Below are positions 50,391 to 59,204 of a DNA stretch of 64,000 nucleotides, in pieces. Origin of the DNA: Kitasatospora aureofaciens (GTDB lineage: Bacteria > Actinomycetota > Actinomycetes > Streptomycetales > Streptomycetaceae). Positions within the stretch are counted from its first letter, which is position 1. Every line of letters starts with the position of its first letter. Where the stretch lies: positions 1 through 64,000 of the forward strand of contig NZ_JAHTKP010000030.1 in NCBI RefSeq assembly GCF_019192735.1, written 5' to 3'. Made by a program: the position numbers and the translations under genes. A model generated the notes under the pieces. That model made no database searches. It was not told where the DNA came from and saw only the letters and a program-made list of their open reading frames with translations.

Positions 50391-51941
50391 ATGCGCGCGG
50401 TGGGGACCGTTCTCCTCCTGGTAGTACTGGCGACGACGGTGGCCACCGGAGCCCGGCGATGGCGGGTGCCCGCCCCCTCCCTGCTGGTGCTCGCCGGACT
50501 CGTGGTCGCGCTGATACCCGGCGCGCCCGCGCTGCACATCGCGCCGGAGACGATCGGGCTGATCGTCCTGCCGCCCCTCCTCTACGCCTCCGCCGAGGAG
50601 TTGTCGCTGCGCGACCTGCGGGCGGTCTGGCGGCCCGTCACCCTGCTCGCGTTCGGCCTCGTCCTCGTCTCGGCCGCCGCCGTCGGCCTGCTGGCCGCCG
50701 TCCTGACGCCGCTGCCGCCCGCGATGGCCTTCGTCCTGGGCGCGGTGCTGGCCAGCACCGACCCGGTCGCGGTCACCGCGCTCGGCCGCCGGCTGGCGCT
50801 GCCCGGGCGGGTGCAGGTGCTGGTGCAGGCGGAGAGCCTGTTCAACGACGCCACCTCGCTGGTGCTGTTCCGGGTCGCGGTGACCGTCGCGGTCGCCACC
50901 GGGGCGGTCGGCTGGCAGGACGCCGGCGGGCAGTTCCTGCTGCTCGCCGGGGGCGGCTGCGCGATCGGCGCGGCCGTCGCGGGCGGCGTGGCGCTGATCA
51001 GACGCCGCACCGCCGACCCGGTGCTGGAGACCGTCACAGCCCTCGTCACCCCGTACGCCGCGTACGTGCTCGCGGAGTCCGCCCACACCTCGGGCGTGAC
51101 CGCCGTGGTGGTCGCCGGGGTGCTGCTCGGGCGCTCCGGGCACCGGCTGAGCGACGCCCGGATCCGGCTCCAGCTGCACGCCGTCCACGCGGTGGTGGTG
51201 TTCCTGCTTGAGAGCGTGGTCTTCAGCATCATCGGCCTCGAACTTCCGAACCTCGTCCGCGAGTTGCCCAGCGGCAGCGGCCTGTGGCCGCTCCAGGCGC
51301 TCGCCCTGGCCGCCGTCCTGATCGGGCTGCGCGTGGTGTGGATGCTGCCGCTCTCCGCCGCCGTGAAGCCGACCGGCGGGCGGCCGTCCTGGAAGGTCGC
51401 CAGCGTGGTGGCCTGGGCCGGGACACGCGGCGTGATGCCGCTCGCCGCCGCCCTCTCCATCCCGCTCGCCACCGAGGCCGGCGGGCGCCTCGAAGGCCGT
51501 CCGCTGATCCTCGTCCTGACCACCGCCGTGGTGGTGTTCACCCTCGTCGTCCAGGGCCTCAGCCTCGCCCCGCTCGTCCAGCGCTCCGGCCTCGCCCTCG
51601 AACCCGAGCACACCGCCCGCGAGGAGGCCGGCGCCCGCGCCTCCCTCGCCCGGGCCGGCCTGGCCCACCTCGACCAGCTCGCCGACCTCGAATCCGTCCC
51701 CGACCACGTCCTGGACCGCATCCGCCGCGGCCTCGAAGCCCGCCTCCGGCATGCCGACGACCCCGACGACTCCCCCGGCGCCGACGCCCTCGCCGCCTAC
51801 CGCGACATCCGCCGCGAGGTCATCACCGTCCAGAACGGCGAGCTCCACCGCCTCTACGACGACCACTGCATCAGCGACACCACCCTCCGCCGCCTCCAGC
51901 GCGACCTCGACCTCGAAGAGGCGGGCCTCGGCGGTCCGTGA
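50391..51941 (+). CDS. Na+/H+ (CPA1/NhaP-type) antiporter
   Basis: The 516-residue protein has about 12 membrane helices. Helix 5-6 contains GAVLASTDPVAVTALGRRL and then ESLFNDATSLVLFRV, the FNDxxxIVLF-type motif of CPA1 exchangers with the ion-binding Asp. A later AGTRGVMPLAAALSIP matches the conserved arginine helix. A cytosolic tail of about 110 residues follows, with a helical C-terminus. It expels Na+ or K+ in exchange for protons. ATG 50391 (MRAVGTVLLL) begins exactly at the first helix, with GAGG 9 nt upstream. The earlier TTG 50286 adds an unlikely Arg-rich leader. Confidence 0.9.
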   Translation: MRAVGTVLLLVVLATTVATGARRWRVPAPSLLVLAGLVVALIPGAPALHIAPETIGLIVLPPLLYASAEELSLRDLRAVWRPVTLLAFGLVLVSAAAVGLLAAVLTPLPPAMAFVLGAVLASTDPVAVTALGRRLALPGRVQVLVQAESLFNDATSLVLFRVAVTVAVATGAVGWQDAGGQFLLLAGGGCAIGAAVAGGVALIRRRTADPVLETVTALVTPYAAYVLAESAHTSGVTAVVVAGVLLGRSGHRLSDARIRLQLHAVHAVVVFLLESVVFSIIGLELPNLVRELPSGSGLWPLQALALAAVLIGLRVVWMLPLSAAVKPTGGRPSWKVASVVAWAGTRGVMPLAAALSIPLATEAGGRLEGRPLILVLTTAVVVFTLVVQGLSLAPLVQRSGLALEPEHTAREEAGARASLARAGLAHLDQLADLESVPDHVLDRIRRGLEARLRHADDPDDSPGADALAAYRDIRREVITVQNGELHRLYDDHCISDTTLRRLQRDLDLEEAGLGGP

Positions 51942-51960
51942 CCGCCCGCTCGATCGACCG

Positions 51961-52000
51961 GACGGCACCGGGCGGCACCGGGCGGCACCGGGCGGCAAAG
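51961..52000. repeat. Four 10-bp tandem repeats
   Basis: GGCGGCACCG is repeated four times with end variation in the gap between the antiporter and DUF885 genes. It is part of the 231-bp intergenic region, which also holds an AT-richer stretch around 52005-52070 that is the likely promoter. Confidence 0.75.
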
Positions 52001-52172
52001 GACGACATTCCGTCATATCAGCAGCCCCGGGCGCCTACTGCAGTAAAGGTCATTCGGAATTCGTCTCCCCGCCCCCGTATTGACCACGCGTGCACCAAGT
52101 CCGAATAATCGGCGCCACCGGGGCACCCCCAGGAACCCTTGTCACGCACATCACATCGGACCCGGGAGCAAC

Positions 52173-53846
52173 ATGACCGACCAGACCCAGCAGGCCGAAC
52201 TCGCCGCGCTCGCCGAGGAGTACTTCGCCGCCGAGAACGCGCACGATCCGTTCGGTGCCACGCTCAGCGGGGTCGCCGGGCACGCCCACGAGGTGCCGGA
52301 CCCGTCCCGGGAGGCCGCGCTGGCCCACCGCGCGGTGCTCAAGGGCCTCGGGGCGCGGCTCACCGCGATACCCGTCGACGGGCTGGACGTGGACGACCGC
52401 GTCACGCACCGCGTGCTCGGCCGGCTGATCGACAACGGCACCGGCCGGATCACCCACGGGCTGGACGACTTCAGCGTCTCGGCGACCATCACGGCGCCGC
52501 AGAACGAGGCCTTCCAGTCCCTCGCCATGACCGCCGTCGACCAGGAGGGGGCCGACTCCTACCTGGAGCGGCTGGCCGGCCTGCCCGGGTACTTCGACAC
52601 CCACCTCCAGCGCCACGTGGACGCCGCCGCCGAAGGACGCCACCCCCTGCGCAGCGGCGTGGACGCGGCCATCGCCCAGCTGGACACCTACCTCGCCGGG
52701 AACCTCGCCGACGACCAGCTGCTGCGCCCGCTGCGGGGCCGCCGGGAGGCCGAGCGGGCCAAGACGATCGTGCGCGACGGCGTGCGCCCCGCGGTGGCCC
52801 GCTACCGGGCCGGCCTGGCGCAGCGGCTCGCGGCCGGCGCCAGGCCGGACGACCAGGCGGGTGTCTGCCACCTCCCCGGCGGCGCCGAGGGCTACGCGGA
52901 CGCCGTCGCCCGCTACACCCGGCCCGGGCTGACCCCGGAGGAGATCCACCGGATCGGCCTGGACACGGTGGCGGCGCTGCGCGAGGACTTCGCCGAACTC
53001 GGCGGCAAGGTACTCGGCATCGGCAGCCCCGACGGCGTGCTGGCCGCGCTGCGCGAGGACCCGGCGCTGCGGTTCGGCAGCGCCGAGGAGATCGTCGCCC
53101 TGGTCGACGACGCGCTGGAGCGCGCCCGCCGCGCCTCGGCCGGCTGGTTCCGTGCCTACCCGATCGCCGACTGCGTGACCCGGGAGATCGACCCCGTCGA
53201 AGCGGAGACCGCGCCGCTGGCGTACTACCAGCCGCCGGGCCCGGGCGGCCTGCCCGGCACCCACTGGATCAACACGCTGAACCCGCACACCCGGTTCCGG
53301 TACGAGTACGAGGCGATCGCCTTCCACGAGAGCGTGCCGGGCCACCACCTGCAGATCGCCGTCGCGCAGACCCTGCACCACCTGCCGGAGTTCCGGCAGA
53401 AGGCGAGCGGGCAGATGACCGCGCACGTCGAGGGCTGGGGCCTGTACACCGAGCGGCTGGCGGACGAGATGGGGCTGTACAGCTCGGACCTGTCCCGCTT
53501 CGGCATGCTCTCGATGGACGCGCTGCGGGCCGTCCGGCTGGTGGTGGACACCGGGCTGCACCACTTCGGCTGGTCGCGGGAGCGGGCGATCGCGTTCATG
53601 CGGGACAACACGGCCACCACCGAGGCCAACGTCCGCAACGAGATCGACCGGTACATCGCCTGGCCCGGCCAGGCCACCGCGTACCTGATCGGCCGCCGGG
53701 AGATCGTCCGCCACCGCGAGCGGGCCCGGGCCGCACTCGGCGAGCGGTTCGACGTCCGGGAGTTCCACCACCAGGTGATCGGGCACGGGAGCCTGCCGCT
53801 CGGGGTGCTGGACGAGCTGATCACGGACTGGATCGCCGCGCACTGA
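52173..53846 (+). CDS. DUF885 family peptidase-like protein
   Basis: The 557-residue protein has the DUF885 layout with the zinc-type motif FHESVPGHHLQIA near residue 385 and the following EGWGLYTERLADEMG. This reads as HExxxxHH plus a downstream glutamate. The family is related to M3/M32-like metallopeptidases, and proven members are few. The product has no signal peptide and should be cytosolic. ATG 52173 is chosen, with GGGAG just upstream, rather than the longer frame that adds an Arg-rich leader. It may degrade small peptides. A terminator follows directly. Confidence 0.87.
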   Translation: MTDQTQQAELAALAEEYFAAENAHDPFGATLSGVAGHAHEVPDPSREAALAHRAVLKGLGARLTAIPVDGLDVDDRVTHRVLGRLIDNGTGRITHGLDDFSVSATITAPQNEAFQSLAMTAVDQEGADSYLERLAGLPGYFDTHLQRHVDAAAEGRHPLRSGVDAAIAQLDTYLAGNLADDQLLRPLRGRREAERAKTIVRDGVRPAVARYRAGLAQRLAAGARPDDQAGVCHLPGGAEGYADAVARYTRPGLTPEEIHRIGLDTVAALREDFAELGGKVLGIGSPDGVLAALREDPALRFGSAEEIVALVDDALERARRASAGWFRAYPIADCVTREIDPVEAETAPLAYYQPPGPGGLPGTHWINTLNPHTRFRYEYEAIAFHESVPGHHLQIAVAQTLHHLPEFRQKASGQMTAHVEGWGLYTERLADEMGLYSSDLSRFGMLSMDALRAVRLVVDTGLHHFGWSRERAIAFMRDNTATTEANVRNEIDRYIAWPGQATAYLIGRREIVRHRERARAALGERFDVREFHHQVIGHGSLPLGVLDELITDWIAAH

Positions 53847-53849
53847 CGG

Positions 53850-53891
53850 CGGGTGGGTGGGCGAGGCCGGTGCTCCGGTCCCACCCACCCG
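53850..53891 (+). terminator. Terminator after the DUF885 gene
   Basis: A perfect 12-bp stem (CGGGTGGGTGGG at 53850-53861, complement at 53880-53891) has an 18-nt loop and starts 4 bp after the stop codon. Confidence 0.8.
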
Positions 53892-54049
53892 CGCCGACGC
53901 CTCAGAAGGGCGATGACTCAGAAGCCGAGCACAGGACGCCGCCGTCGGGCGTAATGGAAGGACCGGCCCGGTGAACCGCACCGGAGGTGGGGTTGATCAA
54001 GGCCGTGCCGGGTGTCCGGCGGCAGGGAAAGAGCCGTCGGTGAGCGCAG

Positions 54050-54205
54050 ATGAGCGGTGAGCGGCGGCCCGCCGCAGCCGAGCCGGACCGGTCGGAGGAG
54101 TTCGGCGAACGCTTGCTGGGGAGGCTGCTGGACCTGGGCCATGAGCTGCCGCCCAGGTTGATCGCCCCGTTGATCGCCGGCGAACTGGACACTACGTGGC
54201 GCTGA
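54050..54205 (+). pseudogene. Possible N-terminal remnant of a sensor phosphatase
   Basis: ATG 54050 opens a 51-residue frame containing FGERLLGRLLDLGHELPPRL and IAPLIAGE, then ends. I recall similar text (LLxxLLDxAHExPPxLIAPLIAEE) at the start of actinobacterial PP2C-type phosphatases, before their first GAF domain. Everything after it is absent. The rest of the 526-bp gap 53847-54372 shows only the terminator. Confidence 0.4.
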
Positions 54206-54372
54206 GGCACCGGTGCCCCGGCCGCCCTGCCGCATCGCCCCACAAGCGGCCGGACCCGCCCGGCAGGAGCAGCGTACCGTGGGGATATCGGGACGGGCCG
54301 ATCGTCGAAGCGTCCTGAAAGGGACTGCTTCCCACGCGGACTCCCCGGCAGGCAGGAAGGCAAGGCGGTCAC

Positions 54373-54618
54373 ATGTCCGTCTACGTGAAACTCTCGACCG
54401 AGGCCCGGTCGCCGGCGGAGCCGTCGAAGGGGCCGTTGGACATGCAGTTCCAGGACGGCGCCGACGGCGTCACCTACGAGTACGACCTGCACCCGAGCGG
54501 GGCGCTGCGGGTGCTGCGCGTCTACGAGGACACCCCGCATCAGATCGAGGCGTACTTCAGCCCCTCGGCATGGCTCCAGGTGGTGGGCACCTACCTGCGA
54601 AGCGGCTCCGAGTACTGA
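54373..54618 (+). CDS. Small hypothetical protein
   Basis: This 81-residue protein starts at ATG 54373 and reads SVYVKLSTEARSPAEPSKG with VTYEYDLHPSGALRVLRVYE and AYFSPSAWLQVVGTYLRSG. The beta-rich first part and the closing helix look like a folded small domain. I do not recognise a family. It is followed after 105 bp by another small protein of similar size. Confidence 0.6.
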   Translation: MSVYVKLSTEARSPAEPSKGPLDMQFQDGADGVTYEYDLHPSGALRVLRVYEDTPHQIEAYFSPSAWLQVVGTYLRSGSEY

Positions 54619-54723
54619 CGAGGACCGTCCGGCCTGCTCCGAGCGGGCGGGCCCCGGTCGCCGTGGGCTGCTACGGCCCTTACGGTCTGTCCTGGGGCCG
54701 GCTCGTCGTCACAGGAGGCCAGG

Positions 54724-54975
54724 ATGCCGCACTACCGATGGGATCTGGAGACCCAGGACGACGACGGCCGCTGGTCCCGTCAGGACGGTGGCTCCATGCC
54801 GAACCCCCTGGAGTACGACGGACCGCCCCAGCGGGCGGCCAACCACCTGCGGGACGTGTTCGTCCGCACGCTCTCCCGGCCCGCTCCCGGCCCCCGGGCG
54901 GTCCGGATCCGGGTCTGGGACGGGCCCGAGCCGATCGGCGAACCCCAGGCCGAGACCGAGTGGTCACGCGAGTGA
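54724..54975 (+). CDS. Small hypothetical protein
   Basis: This 83-residue protein starts at ATG 54724 behind AGGAGG-like text (CACAGGAGGCCAGG). It reads PHYRWDLETQDDDGRWSRQD, NHLRDVFVRTLSRP and VRIRVWDGPEPIGEPQAE. It has alternating beta strands and one helix, acidic overall. I do not recognise a family. The good ribosome site supports it as a real gene. Confidence 0.65.
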   Translation: MPHYRWDLETQDDDGRWSRQDGGSMPNPLEYDGPPQRAANHLRDVFVRTLSRPAPGPRAVRIRVWDGPEPIGEPQAETEWSRE

Positions 54976-55161
54976 CGCACCCGGCTGCGGCCGATCGGGC
55001 CGGTGCGGCTCGCCCGTCAGGCCGACACCGGCCAGGAGGCGGCTCGGCTCCGGGCGAGGTCCGCGCGCAGGCCGGCCTCGCCGGGGCCGTCGGCGGGCGC
55101 GACGGCCGAGGGCAGGAGGGCGGAGCCTGCAGCACCACCGTCCGACCGTGCGGCGAGCAGT

Positions 55162-55542
55162 TCACTCGCGGTCCGGGTGTTGGCCGGGTCGGCTCGCCTC
55201 GGACATCAGCCGGGCGGCATCGACGGCATCCGTCGCCGGCGGGACGACCAGCAGGTTCAGCCGGCGCGGGGCGTACGAGAACACCGCGATCGTGTGCTCG
55301 TCCTGCTCGGTGGTGAACCAGCCCGCATGAACGGTATGTCCGGTGACCGGGATGCGCGGGGGGATGACGGGCCACTGCGCGGGGTTCACGGTGATCCGGG
55401 TGATCCGGCCCCACCGCTCGTCGATTTCGGCGGCCAGGGCGGGGAGTTCGAGAAGGAGATAACGCGAGCGGGCCACCAGCTTCGCAGGAAGGCTGAGCCG
55501 GTGGTCGGTGAAGGTCGCCGGCAGCCATGGCAGTTGCCGCAC
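55162..55542 (-). CDS. DUF5994-type protein, possibly N-terminally damaged
   Basis: The 126-residue frame contains LLLELPALAAEIDERWGRIT, RITVNPAQWPVIPPRIPVTG and RRLNLLVVPPATDAVDAARL, which match actinobacterial DUF5994 proteins. These usually begin with RLSLxP, then LDGAWWPRSRDL, before ELPAL. Here the text is RLSLPAKLVARSRYLLLELPAL, so about ten residues with the conserved WW seem to be missing. No ribosome site is evident at ATG 55542. The function of the family is unknown. It lies against the tRNA-Pro scar. Confidence 0.6.
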   Translation of the reverse strand: MRQLPWLPATFTDHRLSLPAKLVARSRYLLLELPALAAEIDERWGRITRITVNPAQWPVIPPRIPVTGHTVHAGWFTTEQDEHTIAVFSYAPRRLNLLVVPPATDAVDAARLMSEASRPGQHPDRE

Positions 55543-55560
55543 TTTCGTGCCGGCTCATAC

Positions 55561-55601
55561 GTCAGAGGCCCCATCGGATCTTCTCCGACAGGGCCTCTGA
55601 C
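55561..55601 (-). terminator. Terminator behind the tRNA-Pro fragment
   Basis: The 11-bp arms GTCAGAGGCCC (55561-55571) and complement (55591-55601) enclose a second inner stem (TCGGA/TCCGA). On the minus strand it follows the tRNA fragment by 5 bp, as tRNA terminators do. Confidence 0.75.
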
Positions 55602-55606
55602 CTGGG

Positions 55607-55648
55607 TCGGGGTGGCGGGATCCGAACCCACGACCTCTTCGTCCCGAA
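55607..55648 (-). tRNA. 3' half of a tRNA-Pro (CGG), truncated; attachment-site scar
   Basis: Read on the minus strand, the segment contains the anticodon loop TTCGGGA, the 3' anticodon strand CGAAG, the variable loop, the T arm with TTCGGAT and the acceptor strand CCACCCCGA. The match to a proline tRNA stops at the anticodon loop. Upstream of it (55649 onwards) the text is unrelated, and no 5' half is present. A 3' tRNA half with its terminator is what remains at the far end of an integrated element that uses this tRNA gene (pSAM2-type elements use tRNA-Pro). No integrase is visible nearby. It is not a functional tRNA. Confidence 0.85.
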
Positions 55649-55658
55649 GACGGCCGGA

Positions 55659-56534
55659 TCAGCACACCGGGATGAGCACCGTCAGCACGAAGGTGTGCGG
55701 GTCCGGGTTGGCGGGGGCCTGGTAGGTGAGCGTCACGGGGATGCTCGTGCCTGGGGTCGCGGCCGGGTCCACCTGGAGCGCGAAGCCGCGGTTGTACTGG
55801 GACCAGGTGTTGTTCACGGGATCCGCACAGGTGGCCGTCGTGCCGTCCGCCGAGATCACGCACTTGTTGTAACTGGGCGCGGAATCGAGCCACTTGGAGC
55901 CGGGCGGGAGCTGGGCGACGACCTGGCCGCGCCACGGGTAGTCGGTGGACGGGCCGAGGTTGCGCTCCAGCACCTCGAAGTCGGCCGGGTTGCCGGGGCC
56001 GGCCGGCTGCGGGGGCCGCCACATCTCCAGCACCGCGTTGGTGACCGGCGCGGAGGTGTCGAAGGACCAGGTGGTGGAGTTGTCGCCGGGGTTCTGCGCC
56101 GGGTCCCAGGTGACCACGGCGGTGCCGCCCGGGTAGCTCTTCTGCCCCGGGGTGGTGCTGAGCGTCTTGCCGTAGATCCGCGAGGTCTCGCAGGTGGCCG
56201 GCTTGAGGCCCTTCGCGACCGTGAACCGGATCCAGTTCCAGCCGCCGTCCACCGGGCCGGCGCGGTCGGTGGTGAGGGTCAGCCCGGGGTCGCCGGGGCC
56301 GTTGACCACGAGGGTCGCCTCGGTCGGCGTCTCGCGGCCGTTGTTGCAGACCGTCACCAGGATCGTCCCGACGGCACCGGGCGCGGTCGGGGAGGACGGC
56401 GGGCTGACCTGCACGCTGAGGTCCTTGGCGTACGTCGAACGGTGGGTCGGGCCGGCGGCGGCGTGGGCGGCCTGCGCGGCGGTCAGGGAGAGCGGCAGCA
56501 GGGCGGCTGCCGTGAGGAGGGCGGGCATCCGCAT
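55659..56534 (-). CDS. Secreted beta-sandwich protein of unknown function
   Basis: The 291-residue product has a signal peptide (MRMPALLTAAALLPLSLTAA, ending AQAAHAAA). Two domains that look immunoglobulin-like follow: SVQVSPPSSPTAPGAVGTIL and VTVCNNGRETPTEATLVVNG in the first, ADFEVLERNLGPSTDYPW and ALQVDPAATPGTSIPVTLTY in the second. The phrase pattern resembles DUF11/CARDB-type repeats of surface proteins. Cysteines (four in the mature part, one at the very C-terminus) may form disulfides. I do not recognise the family. Its 3' end lies ten bases from the tRNA scar. Confidence 0.72.
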   Translation of the reverse strand: MRMPALLTAAALLPLSLTAAQAAHAAAGPTHRSTYAKDLSVQVSPPSSPTAPGAVGTILVTVCNNGRETPTEATLVVNGPGDPGLTLTTDRAGPVDGGWNWIRFTVAKGLKPATCETSRIYGKTLSTTPGQKSYPGGTAVVTWDPAQNPGDNSTTWSFDTSAPVTNAVLEMWRPPQPAGPGNPADFEVLERNLGPSTDYPWRGQVVAQLPPGSKWLDSAPSYNKCVISADGTTATCADPVNNTWSQYNRGFALQVDPAATPGTSIPVTLTYQAPANPDPHTFVLTVLIPVC

Positions 56535-56656
56535 GGACGACTCCGGTCGGGGTCCGAGGAGGGCGAACGCTGCCGATCGACGGACGTTCGATCACGAAGC
56601 TACGCAGGGTCAGCGGGCCCCGGCCTGCTGGGTTGCTCCGCCCGACGTCAGCTCTG

Positions 56657-56697
<41 letters not shown>

Positions 56698-56840
56698 AAC
56701 GATTCCGCGCGCCGGTCGCGGTCCTCCCGCGCCCGGACGTGACGTCACCCCTTTGGACCTATTGACGCGGTAGTGTCCGCAGGCGCGGTATCCGGCATTC
56801 CGTCGGCCCGCAGCTTTCGCACACCCATCTGGAGGAACTC

Positions 56841-57578
56841 GTGCTGGCTCCCGCCCGTGGTGCTCTCGCCATAGCCGCGGCCGTCCTGCTCACCGCAGCC
56901 GCCACAGGCTGCTCGTCCGGCGGCGGCCACACCGCCAAGCCGGCTCCCCAAAGCTCCGCCCCGCACGGCTCGGCGGCCCCGCCCGCCGCCGACGCGGCCG
57001 GCGCCCACGCGATCCCGGTCGGGACCGGCCCCAAGAGCTCGTACGACGCGCAGCCGCAGCCTGCCGCCGGCTCCTGCAAGTACCGCTACACCGCGGACAA
57101 GCAGCCGCTGCCCGACCCGAACTGCACCCCGGGCGCGACCAGCCCGGCGGTCACCCAGGCCAACATCAACGACACCATCTGCAAGCCGGGCGGCTACACC
57201 TCGACGATCCGCCCGCCGGCGAACATCACCGGCAAGGAGAAGGCCGAGAACGCCAAGTCCTACGGCTACACCGGCCCGATGGCCGACGCCGAGTACGACC
57301 ACCTGATCAGCCTCCAGCTCGGCGGCGACCCGAACGACCCGCGCAACCTCTGGGTCCAGCCGCCGTCCCCGGACCACGTCCCGGGCAAGGGGCCGAACAA
57401 CCCCAAGGACAGCGTCGAGACGCACCTGCACACCGCGATCTGCAAGGGCCAGACCACCCTCGCGGCCGCCCAGCAGGCCATCGTCACCGACTGGACCACC
57501 GCCGAGGCCAAGCTGGGCATCAGCAAGGGCAGCGCCGCGCCCACCGCCGCACCCGACGCCGACGGCGACGGCGAGTGA
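56841..57578 (+). CDS. Lipoprotein with HNH-like nuclease motif
   Basis: The 245-residue product has a lipoprotein signal (ALAIAAAVLLTAAATGCSSG), then an Ala/Pro/Ser linker of about 45 residues. A cysteine-containing domain follows: YRYTADKQPLPDPNCTPGAT, QANINDTICKPGGYTSTIRP and YDHLISLQLGGDPNDPRNLW. The DH-L-GG-N pattern is that of HNH/beta-beta-alpha-metal folds. It is a common extracellular protein type with uncertain nuclease activity. The C-terminus is a low-complexity tail. The start is GTG 56841 behind GGAGGA. It would be anchored outside the membrane. Confidence 0.78.
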   Translation: MLAPARGALAIAAAVLLTAAATGCSSGGGHTAKPAPQSSAPHGSAAPPAADAAGAHAIPVGTGPKSSYDAQPQPAAGSCKYRYTADKQPLPDPNCTPGATSPAVTQANINDTICKPGGYTSTIRPPANITGKEKAENAKSYGYTGPMADAEYDHLISLQLGGDPNDPRNLWVQPPSPDHVPGKGPNNPKDSVETHLHTAICKGQTTLAAAQQAIVTDWTTAEAKLGISKGSAAPTAAPDADGDGE

Positions 57579-57666
57579 GGCCGCTTCAGCCCCCGGCCCG
57601 GTGAGCCACCGCAGCGGCACCCGCCGAACCCGCAGGAGCACGTCACCACCCGGAATCTGAGCGGGT

Positions 57667-57702
57667 CGTGAGCCGCAGTGAGCTTCCTCACTGCGGCTCA
57701 CG
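57667..57702. terminator. Perfect 15-bp stem terminator
   Basis: The arm CGTGAGCCGCAGTGA (57667-57681) and its complement (57688-57702) enclose GCTTCC and are followed by ATCTTTC. It ends the lipoprotein transcript. Its right arm also contains the stop codon of the leftward remnant at 57688. Confidence 0.88.
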
Positions 57703-57867
57703 ATCTTTCACCGGTTTCAGCCGGACGAACATGAAGTCGAGGTCCGTCTCCGCCCCGTCCGCCGGGACGGCCGAGTAGCGGTTGTCACGCCAGGTGTTCT
57801 CGACCTCCCAGACACCCCAGGGCTGGTGATCCAGGTCCTGGACCGGGTCGTAACCGGGAACGAACAC
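57688..57867 (-). pseudogene. Unrecognised C-terminal remnant or small protein
   Basis: From GTG 57867 a 59-residue frame reads VFVPGYDPVQDLDHQPWGVW, VENTWRDNRYSAVPADGAE and DLDFMFVRLKPV, ending KDREPQ. The composition is clearly protein-like and could continue upstream to about 57890, where it runs into the glycosyltransferase 3' end. No ribosome site is seen. It is probably the tail of a larger gene lost in the same way as others in the window. I do not recognise it. Confidence 0.45.
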
Positions 57868-57886
57868 GGTACGGCCGCCGCGGAAT

Positions 57887-59188
57887 TCAGCGGCCGAGCG
57901 ACTCCACCAGCTCGGCGATGGTGTCGAACGGCCGGTGCTCCGCGAGCTCCGCGCCCAGCGCGCGGGCGCACTCGCGGAAGCGGCCGTCGGCCAGCACCTC
58001 GTCGACCGCCCGGGCGACGTCCGCGGGCTCCGGGCGCCCGGTGCGCAGGTCCAGGCCCGCGCCCGACCACTGCACCCGGGCCGCCACCTCCGGCTTGTCC
58101 TCGCTCGCGCCCGCGACCACCAGCGGCACGCCGTACCGCAGCGCGGTGTGCACGCCGCCGTAGCCGCCGTTGCTGACCAGTACGTCGGCGTGCGGCAGCA
58201 GCAGGTCGAACGGCACGTAACCGGCGGCGCGGACGTTGCCGGGGAGCTCGCCCAGCAGCGCGGTGAGCGCCTCCGGGCCGTCCTTCCGCGCGGTCGCCGC
58301 GATCACCAGCACGTCGCGGTCCGCCAGGGCCGTCACGGCGGGGGCGACGAGGTCGCCGAGGTCCGCGTTGGCCAGCGTGCCCTGGGTCACCACGACCACC
58401 GGGCGGCTGCCGTCCAGCTCCCGCCACCAGGCCGGCAGCAGGTGCTCGTTGCCGACGACCGACGGCAGCGCGCCGATCATCCGGATCGCGGCCGGGGCGT
58501 CGCTCCGCGGGTACTCGAAGCCGGGCACGGTCAGCTGGAGGAACTCGTCCGGGACGGTGACCATCGCGTTGCCACGCGGCCCCTCGGGCAGCTTGACGCC
58601 GAGGCCCGCGAACACCTCCTCGGCGTACCGCTGCAACGGCTCGGCGCGCCGGTTCATCTCCTCGTTCAGCGCCCGGTTGCGGGCCCGGCCCGCCTCCCCC
58701 GGCAGCGGCGCCAGCGCCAGCCCGAACGGCGCGGTGTCGACGCTCTGGAACACCAGCGGCGCAACCCCGATGCAAACCACCACCGGCCGCTCCTCCCGCG
58801 GCCGGCTCAGCGCCAGCGCGAGCGCGCCCTGGAAGAACGCGTCCGCGATCACCGCCTCGGCCGGGAACTCGGCCAGCAGCTTCTCCAGCGCCCCGTACTG
58901 GGCCGGGATCGGCTCGGTGAACACGTGCTTGACGTCGAACGCGATCCGCTCGGGCCCCGCCGGCACCTCCGACCGCCCGGGGAACCGGGCGTCGAGGTCG
59001 CGGTCGTCGAAGTCCGCCTCGACCGGCAGCGCGACGAACCGCACCCCCGCCTTCTCCGCCGCCCCGGCGAACCGCGCCCCGCCGAGGAACACCACCTCGT
59101 GCCCCCGGGCGACGAGATCGGCGGAGATGGCGAGCAGCGGGCCGACGTGACCGTGCGCCGGTACGGCGGCCGTGATGATCCTGGACAG
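57887..59188 (-). CDS. MGT-family macrolide-type glycosyltransferase
   Basis: The 433-residue GT-B enzyme has the N-terminal acceptor domain (ITAAVPAHGHVGPLLAISAD) and the C-terminal donor domain with VVVVTQGTLAN and the UDP-sugar motif LPHADVLVSNGGYGGVHTAL. MGT enzymes add glucose or another sugar to macrolides or other small aglycones, commonly as self-resistance. No PKS is in the window, so resistance or xenobiotic glycosylation is likelier than biosynthesis. Start choice: CTG 59188 is preceded by AGGGGGG at 7 nt and begins LSRIITAAVP. ATG 59236 lacks a ribosome site and adds a His/Arg-rich leader. CTG is unusual but fits best. Confidence 0.85.
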   Translation of the reverse strand: MSRIITAAVPAHGHVGPLLAISADLVARGHEVVFLGGARFAGAAEKAGVRFVALPVEADFDDRDLDARFPGRSEVPAGPERIAFDVKHVFTEPIPAQYGALEKLLAEFPAEAVIADAFFQGALALALSRPREERPVVVCIGVAPLVFQSVDTAPFGLALAPLPGEAGRARNRALNEEMNRRAEPLQRYAEEVFAGLGVKLPEGPRGNAMVTVPDEFLQLTVPGFEYPRSDAPAAIRMIGALPSVVGNEHLLPAWWRELDGSRPVVVVTQGTLANADLGDLVAPAVTALADRDVLVIAATARKDGPEALTALLGELPGNVRAAGYVPFDLLLPHADVLVSNGGYGGVHTALRYGVPLVVAGASEDKPEVAARVQWSGAGLDLRTGRPEPADVARAVDEVLADGRFRECARALGAELAEHRPFDTIAELVESLGR

Positions 59189-59204
59189 TGGGATCCCCCC
59201 TGGT

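Noticed and set aside
57887..59188. Glycosyltransferase as evidence of a macrolide biosynthetic cluster
   Set aside because: No polyketide synthase, deoxysugar or tailoring genes lie within the window. A resistance or detoxification role fits better.
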